From NCBI GenBank assembly GCA_030706015.1, contig JAUZPI010000077.1, positions 1-19,140 of the forward strand: a stretch of DNA of 19,140 bases, in the 5' to 3' direction. Positions 7,629 to 15,084 of the stretch are shown one piece after another. Numbering within the stretch: position 1 is the stretch's first letter; every line of letters starts with the position of its first letter. The DNA comes from Bacillota bacterium (lineage in GTDB: Bacteria > Bacillota > Clostridia > Clostridiales > Clostridiaceae). The notes beneath the pieces are model-generated. The model was not told where the DNA came from. It searched no databases and was given only the letters and a program-made list of their open reading frames with translations. The position numbers were made by a program, and so were the translations under genes.

Positions 7629-7970
7629 TTAGAACATTCCAGGGATGTTTAATCCACCTGTAAGTTTTTTCATTTCATCTGCTGTTTCATCTTCTGCTTT
7701 CTTTAAAGCTTGATTACATGCTGAGATTATAAGATCTTGAAGCATTTCTACATCATCAGGATCAACAACTTCTGGTTTTATGTCGATTGCTACTAATTGC
7801 TTCTTTCCATTAGCTTTAGCAGTAACAGCTCCTCCGCCTACAGTTGCTGAAAATTCCTTATTTTCTAAATCTCTTTGCATATCTTCCATTTGTTGTTGGA
7901 ATTTTTGAGCCTGTTTTATCAGGTTGTTCATATTTCCTCCACCCATACCTGGGAATCCGCCCTTTGCCAT
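7629..7970 (-). CDS. YbaB/EbfC family nucleoid-associated protein
   Basis: A 113-residue DNA-binding protein; family members form dimers with a tweezer-like shape. A glycine- and methionine-rich N-terminus (GGFPGMGGGNM) precedes a helix at 15-38 rich in Q, M and E, then a beta region with GGGAVTAKANG near 46-56 and VAIDIKPEVVDPDDVEMLQDL near 61-81, the family signature. ATG follows TAGGAGG. It sits between dnaX and recR, the same place as yaaK in Bacillus and ybaB in E. coli. A separate promoter lies upstream, so it need not depend on dnaX transcription. Confidence 0.95.
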   Translation of the reverse strand: MAKGGFPGMGGGNMNNLIKQAQKFQQQMEDMQRDLENKEFSATVGGGAVTAKANGKKQLVAIDIKPEVVDPDDVEMLQDLIISACNQALKKAEDETADEMKKLTGGLNIPGMF

Positions 7971-8025
7971 AATTAAAACCTCCTAAATTTCCATCTTTGA
8001 TTTAATGTTGATGTCAATGATTTAT

Positions 8026-8055
8026 ATTTTACCATACTAAACTAAAATTCATCAA
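8026..8055 (-). promoter_or_regulatory. Promoter for ybaB-recR
   Basis: Minus strand: -35 TTGATG (8055-8050), 18-bp spacer ending in TGG, -10 TAAAAT (8031-8026). The extended -10 (TGn) adds support. It lies in the 157-bp gap after dnaX, so ybaB and recR can be made without dnaX read-through. Confidence 0.6.
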
Positions 8056-8127
8056 CGAATTGTAACAATTGTTTGTAATTATTCATATTTATATTCATAA
8101 ATAATATATGCCGCGGTATTATAGATG

Positions 8128-9741
8128 TTATTCATCAATAATATCTATCAATTCTTCTCCAAAGGTATCTTTTAAAGCTTCTTCAGGAGACTTAGCACTT
8201 TCTTCTTTTTCTTCTACTTGATACTGTACCCTTACTCTTCCTCTAAGAACCTCTGAAAATACCTCTTCTACCTTCCTCAGGTTCTCACCTTTCTCCAGAT
8301 TTATCTTACTGAAGGAATAGTCCTTTGAGAACCTTATTTGAACAATACCATTGTTGCAGCTAACAATTTCTCCTGGTGAAAGATAAGCAAAGATAATCAT
8401 CATTCTTCTAGCCTTAATCAGCTCTAGAATATCCCTCCAGGACTTTCTTACCTGCTCTAGTGTAATTGATGAATCTGAACTTATGTCCTCAGTATCATTT
8501 ATTGGCTCTGGTTGTTTAGCTACCTTTTTCTGAACCTTTGGTGCTGTCTCATTTTGTGCTGCTGCCTGTGGTACAGCTACACTTATTTTTCCTTCCTTTA
8601 TCATCTTCTCAAGCTTATTAATTCTTGCCAAGATAATTTCATTTGAGGTGTCGTATTCTATTTTGCACATTTTTATTACTGCAAGTTCCAGATAAATTCT
8701 TCCCTGTCTGCTCCACTTAGATTGCTCCTCTGTTTCCTGAAGTATTCTTATACACCTCATTATCTCTTCTATTCGTATCTTTTCGCCCTGCTCTTTTAGC
8801 AATTCTATATTGTCCAATGACATATCTAGTACATCTTCAGGATTATTGCTTACCTTTACCATCATTAGATTTCTCATATGCGTTATTAAATCCTTAGTAA
8901 AGATATTTATATCCTTACCGCTGTACACCACCTCATCAACTATTTTCATAGCATTCTCTACATTCTTTTCTATTACAGCATCTGAGACTTTTATTAGATA
9001 TTCATTAGTAACAAGTCCTAACATATTTATAAGATCATCATATTCTACCTTGCCACCGCCTGTAGATATAGCTTGGTCTAGTATGCTGAGAGAATCTCTC
9101 ATAGCTCCGTCTGACATTCTTGCAATTAAATTAAGACTTCTATCATCAGAAAATACACCTTGTGTTTCTACTATTTCTCTTAGTCTTTCAGATATATCTT
9201 CTCTCTTTATCCTTTTAAAATCGAATCTTTGGCATCTTGAAAGAATAGTAATAGGGAGCTTTTGAGGATCAGTTGTAGCCAATATGAATATAACATTTTT
9301 AGGCGGCTCCTCGAGAGTTTTTAAAAAAGCATTTACTGCCGCAGTGGACAACATATGAACTTCATCTATTATATAAACCTTATACTTAGCTTCATGAGGC
9401 GGATATTGTACATCATCAATAATATTTCTTATATCCTCAACTCCATTATGTGAAGCAGCATCTAATTCGGTTACATCTATGGATATACCTGCGTTTATTT
9501 TATTACACATATCACATTTATTGCAGGGCTCACCATCTTTAGAATCCAGGCAATTAACCGCTTTTGACATAATCTTAGCTATAGAAGTTTTTCCTGTTCC
9601 TCTTGTACCACAAAGCAAATATGCATGAGCTATTCTATTGTTATTAATTTGATTTCTTAAAGTTGTAGTTACGTGCTTTTGACCCACCACCTCACCAAAG
9701 GTTTTTGGTCTCCATTCTCTATATAATGCAGTATATGCCAC
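8128..9741 (-). CDS. dnaX: DNA polymerase III subunit gamma/tau
   Basis: Clamp-loader ATPase of the replicase. The 537 residues hold the AAA+ domain: Walker A GTRGTGKT 45-52, zinc cysteines C64, C73, C76 and C79, Walker B DEVH 126-129 and SRC motif 168-170 ending in the arginine-finger region. Domain III runs to about 365, followed by a variable linker rich in A, Q, K, P and S and a C-terminal region with SWRDILELIKARRMM near 430-445. The frame can start at GTG 9750, but GTG 9741 gives MAYTALYREWRPKTF, the near-universal N-terminus, with GGTGA five bases upstream. No A-AAA-AAG slippery heptamer is seen, so a frameshifted gamma form of the E. coli kind is not suggested. Confidence 0.97.
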   Translation of the reverse strand: MAYTALYREWRPKTFGEVVGQKHVTTTLRNQINNNRIAHAYLLCGTRGTGKTSIAKIMSKAVNCLDSKDGEPCNKCDMCNKINAGISIDVTELDAASHNGVEDIRNIIDDVQYPPHEAKYKVYIIDEVHMLSTAAVNAFLKTLEEPPKNVIFILATTDPQKLPITILSRCQRFDFKRIKREDISERLREIVETQGVFSDDRSLNLIARMSDGAMRDSLSILDQAISTGGGKVEYDDLINMLGLVTNEYLIKVSDAVIEKNVENAMKIVDEVVYSGKDINIFTKDLITHMRNLMMVKVSNNPEDVLDMSLDNIELLKEQGEKIRIEEIMRCIRILQETEEQSKWSRQGRIYLELAVIKMCKIEYDTSNEIILARINKLEKMIKEGKISVAVPQAAAQNETAPKVQKKVAKQPEPINDTEDISSDSSITLEQVRKSWRDILELIKARRMMIIFAYLSPGEIVSCNNGIVQIRFSKDYSFSKINLEKGENLRKVEEVFSEVLRGRVRVQYQVEEKEESAKSPEEALKDTFGEELIDIIDE

Positions 9742-9814
9742 AAAAATCACCGTCCTTACAGGGCATTAAGTTATACACATTCTTAACATTTTAAAACTAA
9801 TATATTCAATTGAT

Positions 9815-9823
9815 ATTATACCA
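9815..9823 (-). promoter_or_regulatory. Extended -10 promoter of dnaX
   Basis: TGG-TATAAT on the minus strand (hexamer 9820-9815) about 75 bp upstream of the dnaX start. The consensus hexamer with a TGn extension is convincing although no good -35 box sits at 17 bp. The 282-bp gap between dnaX and the next gene upstream otherwise holds only the hairpin at 9949-9989. Confidence 0.5.
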
Positions 9824-9948
9824 TAACTAATGATTATGCTAATGAAAATATAAAAGAATCTCAAAACCATTATATAAAAATGGACACATAAATAAAGTAT
9901 ACTCTAAGGACTTACTTTTCTTTGTGCTAAAAACTGCTCTCGAAATAG

Positions 9949-9989
9949 AAAACTCCAACAGACATCCTTACAGCATCTATTGGAGTTTT
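9949..9989 (-). terminator. Terminator after the lipoprotein/unknown gene pair
   Basis: A 10-bp stem AAAACTCCAA/TTGGAGTTTT (9949-9958, 9980-9989) with further AGA/TCT pairing past one mismatch. It lies 35 bp after the stop of the gene at 10024 on the minus strand. The T-tail is short on both strands, so it may act in either direction. Confidence 0.55.
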
Positions 9990-10023
9990 GTTATTAGAGT
10001 TTTTGAGACTTAATAATTAGTTA

Positions 10024-10434
10024 TTATTTTACCCAATCGGCAATTCTCTGACCTTCTTCTAATTTGTCTCTTTTATAATAAAATACATCTTCAAAAACAA
10101 AGTCAAAACTTTCTGCTAATATATACTGTTTATCTCCACCATTGTCAATATCAAAACATACGAGAATCTCATCATCTTCCATATAGTCACTATTATGTTC
10201 TTTTAAGAATAAATATCTCTCTTCATTTGTAGCCATTCTTATCTTAGCTCTGCTAATCTTTGTTAAGCACATAATAAAAGTAACTCCACGAAAAGTTATT
10301 TCAACATTATGGTAGTATGCGAAATCAAAACTACCAGCTATTTTTAACTCAAAGTTATTATAGCTTAGTATTTGATACTCAGATATATTATGCATCTTTA
10401 AACCTTTTTGCAACTCTGTCATCTTTTCATCCAC
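10024..10434 (-). CDS. Hypothetical protein, unrecognised
   Basis: I do not recognise this protein. It has about 136 residues, is soluble and acidic, with no signal peptide or membrane segment. After a short N-terminal helix it looks beta-rich, with regular strands (FELKIAGSFDFAYYHNVEITF, about 27-50, then ILVCFDIDN near 90-98) and many aromatic residues; such a build recalls small immunity- or sensor-like proteins, but nothing specific is shown. The ORF opens with TTG at 10443, only one base after GAGGAGG; the in-frame GTG at 10434 has about 10-base spacing and is preferred, weakly. It follows the lipoprotein gene by 24-33 bp and shares its terminator, so the two probably act together. Confidence 0.7.
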   Translation of the reverse strand: MDEKMTELQKGLKMHNISEYQILSYNNFELKIAGSFDFAYYHNVEITFRGVTFIMCLTKISRAKIRMATNEERYLFLKEHNSDYMEDDEILVCFDIDNGGDKQYILAESFDFVFEDVFYYKRDKLEEGQRIADWVK

Positions 10435-10467
10435 TTTTGCCAAGCCTCCTCTGTAGCTTCACTTGAC

Positions 10468-10989
10468 TTACTTTGCAGTTGGACGATAAATACCTGCAAT
10501 CTTCATGGCTTGCCAATAAGTGAATTGTGTTTTTTCATCTTCAGCTTTGATTGCACGCAAAGTGTATAAACCTGCATTGTCGGGATTTATCGTGTCTTTG
10601 TCATAATCTATTACGAAAAACATATATTTGTCCTTGTCTGTGGTAACTGTATACCAAGACACAAGCATTACAGACTTTTTCCCATAGTCACTTGTTGTTT
10701 CAGCGGTAAATCTATCTTGTTTCCAAGAGACTACATTACCTTGAAAAAATCCAAATAAGTACTCCATACCACCGTCAAACTCATTAGCTTCTTTCAGTGC
10801 CTGTTTAGAAAACATTGCTTTCAAGGCATCCTTATCTTTGTTCTTAATAGTTTTAAGTATTTGTTCCATTCTGGCATCTGCTCTTTTATCGCTATCATCA
10901 GTAATCATCATCCTACCGTCTCCCAACGAGCATGAGCTTAATAACAAAATACTTATAAGAAGCAAAAACATTATGAACTTTTTACTCAT
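10468..10989 (-). CDS. Lipoprotein, DUF5104-like
   Basis: A 173-residue secreted lipoprotein. Residues 1-19 form a signal peptide (KK then a leucine/isoleucine-rich core) ending in the lipobox LSSC, with Cys20 as the lipid anchor. The mature part has a helix with ADARMEQILKTIKNKDKDALKAMFS near 37-61, which resembles the opening of DUF5104 and, more widely, NTF2-like domains, followed by beta segments with several tryptophans and aromatic residues. ATG follows AGGGAGGGTGA. The domain name is from memory of similar clostridial proteins and has moderate certainty. It would sit outside the membrane; its function is unknown. It heads a two-gene unit with the protein at 10024-10434. Confidence 0.75.
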   Translation of the reverse strand: MSKKFIMFLLLISILLLSSCSLGDGRMMITDDSDKRADARMEQILKTIKNKDKDALKAMFSKQALKEANEFDGGMEYLFGFFQGNVVSWKQDRFTAETTSDYGKKSVMLVSWYTVTTDKDKYMFFVIDYDKDTINPDNAGLYTLRAIKAEDEKTQFTYWQAMKIAGIYRPTAK

Positions 10990-11040
10990 GATTCACCCTC
11001 CCTAAACTTCTCGGCCTTTACTCCACCTCTTTTTAAGTTT

Positions 11041-11072
11041 AAAAAAATGACCTCTTTCTTATAAAGAAGTCA
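11041..11072 (-). terminator. Terminator of the RDD-protein gene
   Basis: On the minus strand a 10-bp stem with one G-U pair (arms 11072-11063 and 11057-11048, 5-nt loop) is followed directly by seven T residues (11047-11041). It lies 84 bp after the stop of the gene at 11157. Confidence 0.85.
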
Positions 11073-11156
11073 TCATTTTAATATACGATATTGGCTTTTA
11101 AGATTTCTCTCTTCAATCAATCTATACTAATAGCACAAGAGTTATTTCGTAATCAA

Positions 11157-11822
11157 TTATTTAATCACTACCAGCGTGTCTGCGATCATATCGTGAAGAG
11201 CTTGTTTCTTTTCAGTAAAGGCTGCCATAATAAATCCAATATCAAGAATTATTCCTGAAAGTATTTGAGCAAAATATCTCCCTGTGGCTCTTGCAAAGGT
11301 TAATCTATTACCTTGCAAATCCGTTACAATTATACCAACTGCCATTTTGCCTAAGGTAGCTTGTTTTGATGAACTCTCCATTAGTGCATAGTATAACCAA
11401 ACTCCTACTATACATAAAATACAGTATACTGCTATTACACCGATAAAAGCAGCTACTTTAGTTCTGTCTGCTTCACCTTCTAACCCAGCAAAGCTTACTC
11501 CAACAGCGATTACTATAATAACTGTAAAAACATAACTAATAATTCCCAACAACAATTGGTCTATCAGTCTTGCTGCAAACCTTCTCCAGAAACCAGCATA
11601 TATAGTGCCTCTATACTGCTGCTGATAATACATTTGATTATATTGCTGTTGATTTGTGTTATGTGCTTGTCCCCACTGTTCATATTGCGATTGCTGCTGA
11701 TATTGAGCCTGCTGTCCACCTTGGTTTCTGTGATACCCTGCATTATGCGGCAATCGTTCTCCGCATTTTACACAATAAATTGATTCATCATCATTTTGCT
11801 GGCCACACTTTGAACAAAACAT
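11157..11822 (-). CDS. Zinc-ribbon plus RDD-family membrane protein
   Basis: A 221-residue protein with three parts. Residues 1-21 are a zinc ribbon with two CxxC pairs (C3, C6, C17, C20). Residues 30-70 are a low-complexity stretch dominated by Q, Y and N. Residues 75-220 are an RDD domain: RRFAARLIDQLL at 80-91, three to four membrane segments (near 90-112, 123-146, 187-202) and the closing QALHDMIADTLVV motif at 207-219. RDD proteins are membrane proteins of mostly unknown role, some linked to ion transport. The zinc-ribbon fusion is common in Firmicutes. ATG follows AGGGGGG. A good promoter precedes it, so it is a single-gene unit. Confidence 0.88.
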   Translation of the reverse strand: MFCSKCGQQNDDESIYCVKCGERLPHNAGYHRNQGGQQAQYQQQSQYEQWGQAHNTNQQQYNQMYYQQQYRGTIYAGFWRRFAARLIDQLLLGIISYVFTVIIVIAVGVSFAGLEGEADRTKVAAFIGVIAVYCILCIVGVWLYYALMESSSKQATLGKMAVGIIVTDLQGNRLTFARATGRYFAQILSGIILDIGFIMAAFTEKKQALHDMIADTLVVIK

Positions 11823-11867
11823 CTACATCCCCCCCTAAAATCAATACTCACCAATTAATTAGTTACA

Positions 11868-11897
11868 ATAATAGCATAAACCTGTTAACATTTTCAA
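11868..11897 (-). promoter_or_regulatory. Promoter of the RDD-protein gene
   Basis: Minus strand: -35 TTGAAA (11897-11892), 18-bp spacer ending in TGC, -10 TATTAT (11873-11868). The extended -10 and near-consensus boxes make this one of the clearest promoters in the window. Confidence 0.65.
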
Positions 11898-11937
11898 TTA
11901 ATATTACTACATTTCACTGCAAGTTCTATAATTATAA

Positions 11938-12951
11938 TTATGCTTCTAACCAACGCCTGCTTATTACCTGAAAGGTTTTATCAACGTAAATCTCAACCTT
12001 GTCATTACCAAGGCACTGATTCATCTTTGTCAACAATTTGTTGATCTTATATAATCTATCTAATTCGGTTTCCTCAATCTTACGTATTGTTGGAAGCCCC
12101 TCTTGATTCTCCCTGAAATCTTTAAGAATTAATTCTTCACCCTTATGGCTAATATATAAAAATAATGAATTCTTTAATTGAGCCTTTTCTTTATAAATAA
12201 GTTCTTTATTATATAGGTTTTTTACAATTATATTAGCTGTAGATGGTGCCCAAAAACCTATCTCACTTAGCTGTGATGAGGTAATACCAGGGAAGGCTTC
12301 TAATAACCATAACGCTCTAAGTTGAGGATAGGTCAAATTAAAACTCAAAAGCTGCTTTCTATGCTCACATTCAACACTTAAAATTAAAATCCTTAACAGA
12401 TTATAAAAATACACACATTTTTCAACCTTTTTTCTATTATAGTTACTAGTCTTGCTATAATCAATTTTTAATCCTTTACTATTTATTGTATCAATATATG
12501 TTAGAACAATTTCATTATCTTTATGAATTGATACATCTTTTAAAACGTAAGTAATCTGATCTATTTCCTCTTCTGAAAATGCATCATATATTTTAAATAG
12601 CGGAAAATCCTTATCATATTGCTTATTTATATTTATATATTCTTCTCCCTTAATTGTTAATTGAAGTCTATATAATCTCTTATTATCATGATCCTCTTTT
12701 ATAACTAGTTCTTTATTTATTAAAATCTTAAGCATCTTTGTAACAGTTGGTGGAGTCCAACATCCAATGTTGGCAATTTGCCCAAGGGATATTCCTGGAA
12801 ATGAATTTATTATCCATAACACCCTAAGTTGCGGCAAGGTAATCCCCGTAGGTTCCACTCTATTACTATATTCATTTTCAATTCTTAGAAATATATATCG
12901 TGCCAGATTATAAAGGTAATGCGCACCTTTTAGCTTTTCTTTATATATCAT
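11938..12951 (-). CDS. Tandem MarR-family regulator (two MarR domains in one chain)
   Basis: A 337-residue transcription regulator, twice the usual MarR length. Two winged-helix units match each other at an offset of 169 residues: LPQLRVLWIINSFPGIS (39-55) with YPQLRALWLLEAFPGIT (208-224), and CWTPPTVTKMLK with FWAPSTANIIVK. About half of 50 aligned residues are identical by eye. The first copy keeps a normal wing (DHDNKRLYRLQLTIKGEE, 87-104); in the second the Asp/Arg wing residues are replaced (AQLKNSLFLYISHKGEE). The frame extends to an ATG at 12984 with no ribosome site; ATG 12951 has AAGGAG seven bases upstream and is preferred. It lies divergent from the sulP gene and probably controls itself and sulP. 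Confidence 0.9.
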   Translation of the reverse strand: MIYKEKLKGAHYLYNLARYIFLRIENEYSNRVEPTGITLPQLRVLWIINSFPGISLGQIANIGCWTPPTVTKMLKILINKELVIKEDHDNKRLYRLQLTIKGEEYININKQYDKDFPLFKIYDAFSEEEIDQITYVLKDVSIHKDNEIVLTYIDTINSKGLKIDYSKTSNYNRKKVEKCVYFYNLLRILILSVECEHRKQLLSFNLTYPQLRALWLLEAFPGITSSQLSEIGFWAPSTANIIVKNLYNKELIYKEKAQLKNSLFLYISHKGEELILKDFRENQEGLPTIRKIEETELDRLYKINKLLTKMNQCLGNDKVEIYVDKTFQVISRRWLEA

Positions 12952-12983
12952 AGTACAACTCCTTAACTCATTATAGAGCGACA

Positions 12984-13018
12984 TGCTAATTTTAGCACAA
13001 TAAAATATTTAAAAGCAA
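12984..13018 (-). promoter_or_regulatory. MarR gene promoter with palindromic operator over the -10
   Basis: Minus strand: -35 TTGCTT (13018-13013), 18-bp spacer ending in TGC, -10 TAAAAT (12994-12989). The -10 lies wholly inside the perfect 14-bp palindrome TGCTAATTTTAGCA (12984-12997). Its TGCTAA half-site recurs in the repeats before sulP, which suggests autorepression by the MarR protein. Confidence 0.6.
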
Positions 13019-13061
13019 GTTTCCAACAAATTCAAATAGCAATAAAAAATATCGTAATTTG

Positions 13062-13090
13062 TTGTAATATAGAATATTGTGTGATAATAT
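13062..13090 (+). promoter_or_regulatory. Predicted promoter of sulP
   Basis: -35 TTGTAA (13062-13067), 17-bp spacer ending in TGA, -10 TAATAT (13085-13090). The start would be near 13097, a few bases before the first of the three repeats, leaving a leader RNA of about 230 nt before the sulP start codon. Confidence 0.55.
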
Positions 13091-13100
13091 AAAATTATTC

Positions 13101-13187
13101 AATATTCGAGTGCTAACTATGTATTGCTTTTTAATATTCGAATACTAACTATATGTTACGTGCCAAAATTCGAATGCTAAGTATTCT
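13101..13187 (+). repeat. Three direct repeats at exact 32-bp spacing before sulP
   Basis: AATATTCGAGTGCTAACTAT (from 13101), AATATTCGAATACTAACTAT (from 13133) and AAAATTCGAATGCTAAGTAT (from 13165). The starts are 32 bp apart both times, about three helical turns. The second and third hold the palindrome ATTCGAAT; all share TTCGA-n-T-n-CTAA. Likely operator sites for the divergent MarR protein. Confidence 0.75.
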
Positions 13188-13199
13188 TGTATTTTTATT

Positions 13200-13302
13200 T
13201 TATCCGATGGCTACCGACCGTAATACTCCCGCTTCTACAAGCGGGAGATAACGGTCGCTACGCCCCTGGATAACGATTTCTAAGCGTCCTTGACGCTAAG
13301 AA
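13200..13302 (+). ncRNA. Structured 5' leader of sulP, candidate cis-regulatory RNA
   Basis: A nested stem: TTATCC (13200-13205) pairs with GGATAA (13268-13273), GGC (13209-13211) with GCC (13262-13264), CGACCGT (13215-13221) with ACGGTCG (13251-13257), and CTCCCGCTT (13226-13234) with AAGCGGGAG (13239-13247), closed by a CTAC loop. A second hairpin follows: TTCT-a-AGCGTC / GACGCT-a-AGAA (13278-13302, CTT loop). The element is GC-rich compared with its surroundings. It does not match any riboswitch class I can recall. A relict of IS200/IS605-type end hairpins is the main alternative. Confidence 0.55.
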
Positions 13303-13329
13303 CTCAGTTTATTAAAGGAGGCCTTTTTA

Positions 13330-15006
13330 ATGCTTATTCCAAAGTTATTTACCTGTATTAAGGGGTATTCAAAAAATCAATTTATTAAGGATTTTACTTC
13401 CGGTATAATAGTTGCTATCATTGCTTTTCCGCTGTCCATTGCTCTTGCCATTGCCTCTGGAGTTTCTCCTGAAAAAGGGCTGTATACCGCAATTGTAGGT
13501 GGTTTTATTGTTTCTTTTCTTGGTGGAAGCAGGGTACAGATTGGTGGACCTACTGGCGCATTTGTTATCCTAGTTTATGAAACTATTCATACCTATGGAT
13601 TAGACGGATTAATTATCTCTACTATTATTGCCGGCATCTTTCTTTTATTAATGGGTTTCTTCCGTTTTGGCAGCATAATAAAGTACATACCAGACCCTAT
13701 TACCTCTGGATTTACTGCTGGTATTGCTATAACAATCTTTTCTACTCAGATTAAGGATTTTCTAGGTCTAACAATGAATAATGTACCTTCTGAGTTTTTA
13801 TCTAAATGGGTAGCCTATATTAAAAGCATGCCAACAACAAACTTTGAAACTCTATTTATAGGAGCTCTATCTTTAGTAATTGTTTTTGCATGGCCTAGGA
13901 TTAATAAAAAGATTCCTGGAACACTTATAGCAATTATAGTATCAACATTAATTACTGCAATATTTCATCTCAATGTTGAAACTATAGGCAGCCGCTACGG
14001 TTCTATGTCAGCATCACTACCTGCTCCAACCATACCCCATGTTAGTTTACAATTAATTAAGAACTTACTTCTACCTGGTTTTACTATAGCGGTACTAGCA
14101 GCGGTGGAATCATTATTATCTGCAGTAGTTGCTGACGGCATGGTAGGAGGTAAGCACCGCTCAAATATGGAACTTATAGCTCAAGGAGCAGCAAATATAG
14201 CTTCCGTTCTTTTTGGCGGCATACCTGTTACAGGAGCCATTGCAAGAACTGCTGCAAATATAAAAAATGGAGGACGAACTCCCGTTGCAGGAATAGTTCA
14301 TTCAATATCACTTTTAATTATAATGTCACTATTTTTACCTTATATGAAGCTTGTTCCTATGACTACATTGGCTGCTATATTGATAATGGTATCCTATAAC
14401 ATGGGAGAATGGGAGGTATTTAAACGACTTTCAAAAGCACCAAAGAGCGACACGGCTGTGTTCCTTGTTACTTTTTCTTTGACAGTATTTTTAGATTTAG
14501 TATATGCCATAGGTATCGGCATCGTATTTGCTTCCCTGCTATTCATGAAGAGAATGGCGGATGTATCAGATGTGAAATATATATTTGATGCTAATGAAGA
14601 TGAAGATGCACCAGAGTTCCTAGCTGAAGTAACTACTCCTTATGGAATATCTTTTTATGAAATTAATGGTCCCTTCTTCTTTGGAGCTGCAGATAAGTTT
14701 ATAAACGTAATTCGTGAGACAAACTACTCTTCAAAGGTATTAATTGTTAAAATGAGTAATGTTCCAGCCATGGATGCAACAGCGTACCATGGACTTGAAA
14801 TGCTTTATGATATGTGTAACAAAACTCATACAAGACTAATTTTTATAGGGCTTCAACCTCAACCAGAAAATGTGCTTAGGAAATATGGATTTTTTGACAT
14901 TGTTGGGGAAGAAAACTTTTGTTCAAGCTTAGAGGAAGCTATTTCAAGAGCAGAGGAATTAACTACCACGCAAGTACACAAATACTCTCTCTCAATCTCA
15001 GATTGA
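13330..15006 (+). CDS. SulP family inorganic anion transporter
   Basis: A 558-residue membrane transporter for anions such as sulfate or bicarbonate. The transmembrane core (about 20-410) carries the family motif IGGPTGAF (71-78), the E260-D269 region ESLLSAVVADGM and TGAIARTAANIKNGGRTP (301-318). A cytoplasmic STAS domain follows (about 430-545) with the MDATA motif at 481-485. Full length for the family. The substrate cannot be told from sequence. ATG follows AAAGGAGG; that site lies in a small AAAGG-agg-CCTTT palindrome. It is transcribed alone, preceded by operator-like repeats and a structured leader, and faces the double MarR gene. The last codons (SLSISD) lie in a 32-bp repeat that recurs 99 bp on. 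Confidence 0.95.
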   Translation: MLIPKLFTCIKGYSKNQFIKDFTSGIIVAIIAFPLSIALAIASGVSPEKGLYTAIVGGFIVSFLGGSRVQIGGPTGAFVILVYETIHTYGLDGLIISTIIAGIFLLLMGFFRFGSIIKYIPDPITSGFTAGIAITIFSTQIKDFLGLTMNNVPSEFLSKWVAYIKSMPTTNFETLFIGALSLVIVFAWPRINKKIPGTLIAIIVSTLITAIFHLNVETIGSRYGSMSASLPAPTIPHVSLQLIKNLLLPGFTIAVLAAVESLLSAVVADGMVGGKHRSNMELIAQGAANIASVLFGGIPVTGAIARTAANIKNGGRTPVAGIVHSISLLIIMSLFLPYMKLVPMTTLAAILIMVSYNMGEWEVFKRLSKAPKSDTAVFLVTFSLTVFLDLVYAIGIGIVFASLLFMKRMADVSDVKYIFDANEDEDAPEFLAEVTTPYGISFYEINGPFFFGAADKFINVIRETNYSSKVLIVKMSNVPAMDATAYHGLEMLYDMCNKTHTRLIFIGLQPQPENVLRKYGFFDIVGEENFCSSLEEAISRAEELTTTQVHKYSLSISD

Positions 15007-15017
15007 GCTTTCATTCA
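14986..15017 (+). repeat. 32-bp palindromic repeat, copy 1 (sulP stop)
   Basis: Contains the perfect palindrome CTCAATCT-C-AGATTGAG (14991-15007) and covers the last codons and stop of sulP. Matches copy 2 at 15085-15116 at 31 of 32 positions. Confidence 0.85.
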
Positions 15018-15084
15018 TTAACTTATTTTGGGCATGCAATACCTCTCAGTATTTCATATTTTAGGAGATGTCATAACCAAATGT

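Noticed and set aside
8128..9741. Programmed frameshift making a short gamma form of DnaX
   Set aside because: The longest candidate is GAAAAAGG near 8525; the A-AAA-AAG heptamer is absent and no downstream hairpin was seen.
9751..10023. Hidden gene or RNA upstream of dnaX
   Set aside because: Only an extended -10 promoter and one hairpin are visible; no open frame with a ribosome site and no known RNA pattern.
12952..12984. Longer MarR protein starting at ATG 12984
   Set aside because: No ribosome site there and that ATG lies in the promoter palindrome; the ATG at 12951 has AAGGAG at seven bases.
13101..13187. CRISPR-like array
   Set aside because: Only three imperfect repeats with ~12-bp gaps, no spacers of normal size and no cas genes; phasing and position fit operators.
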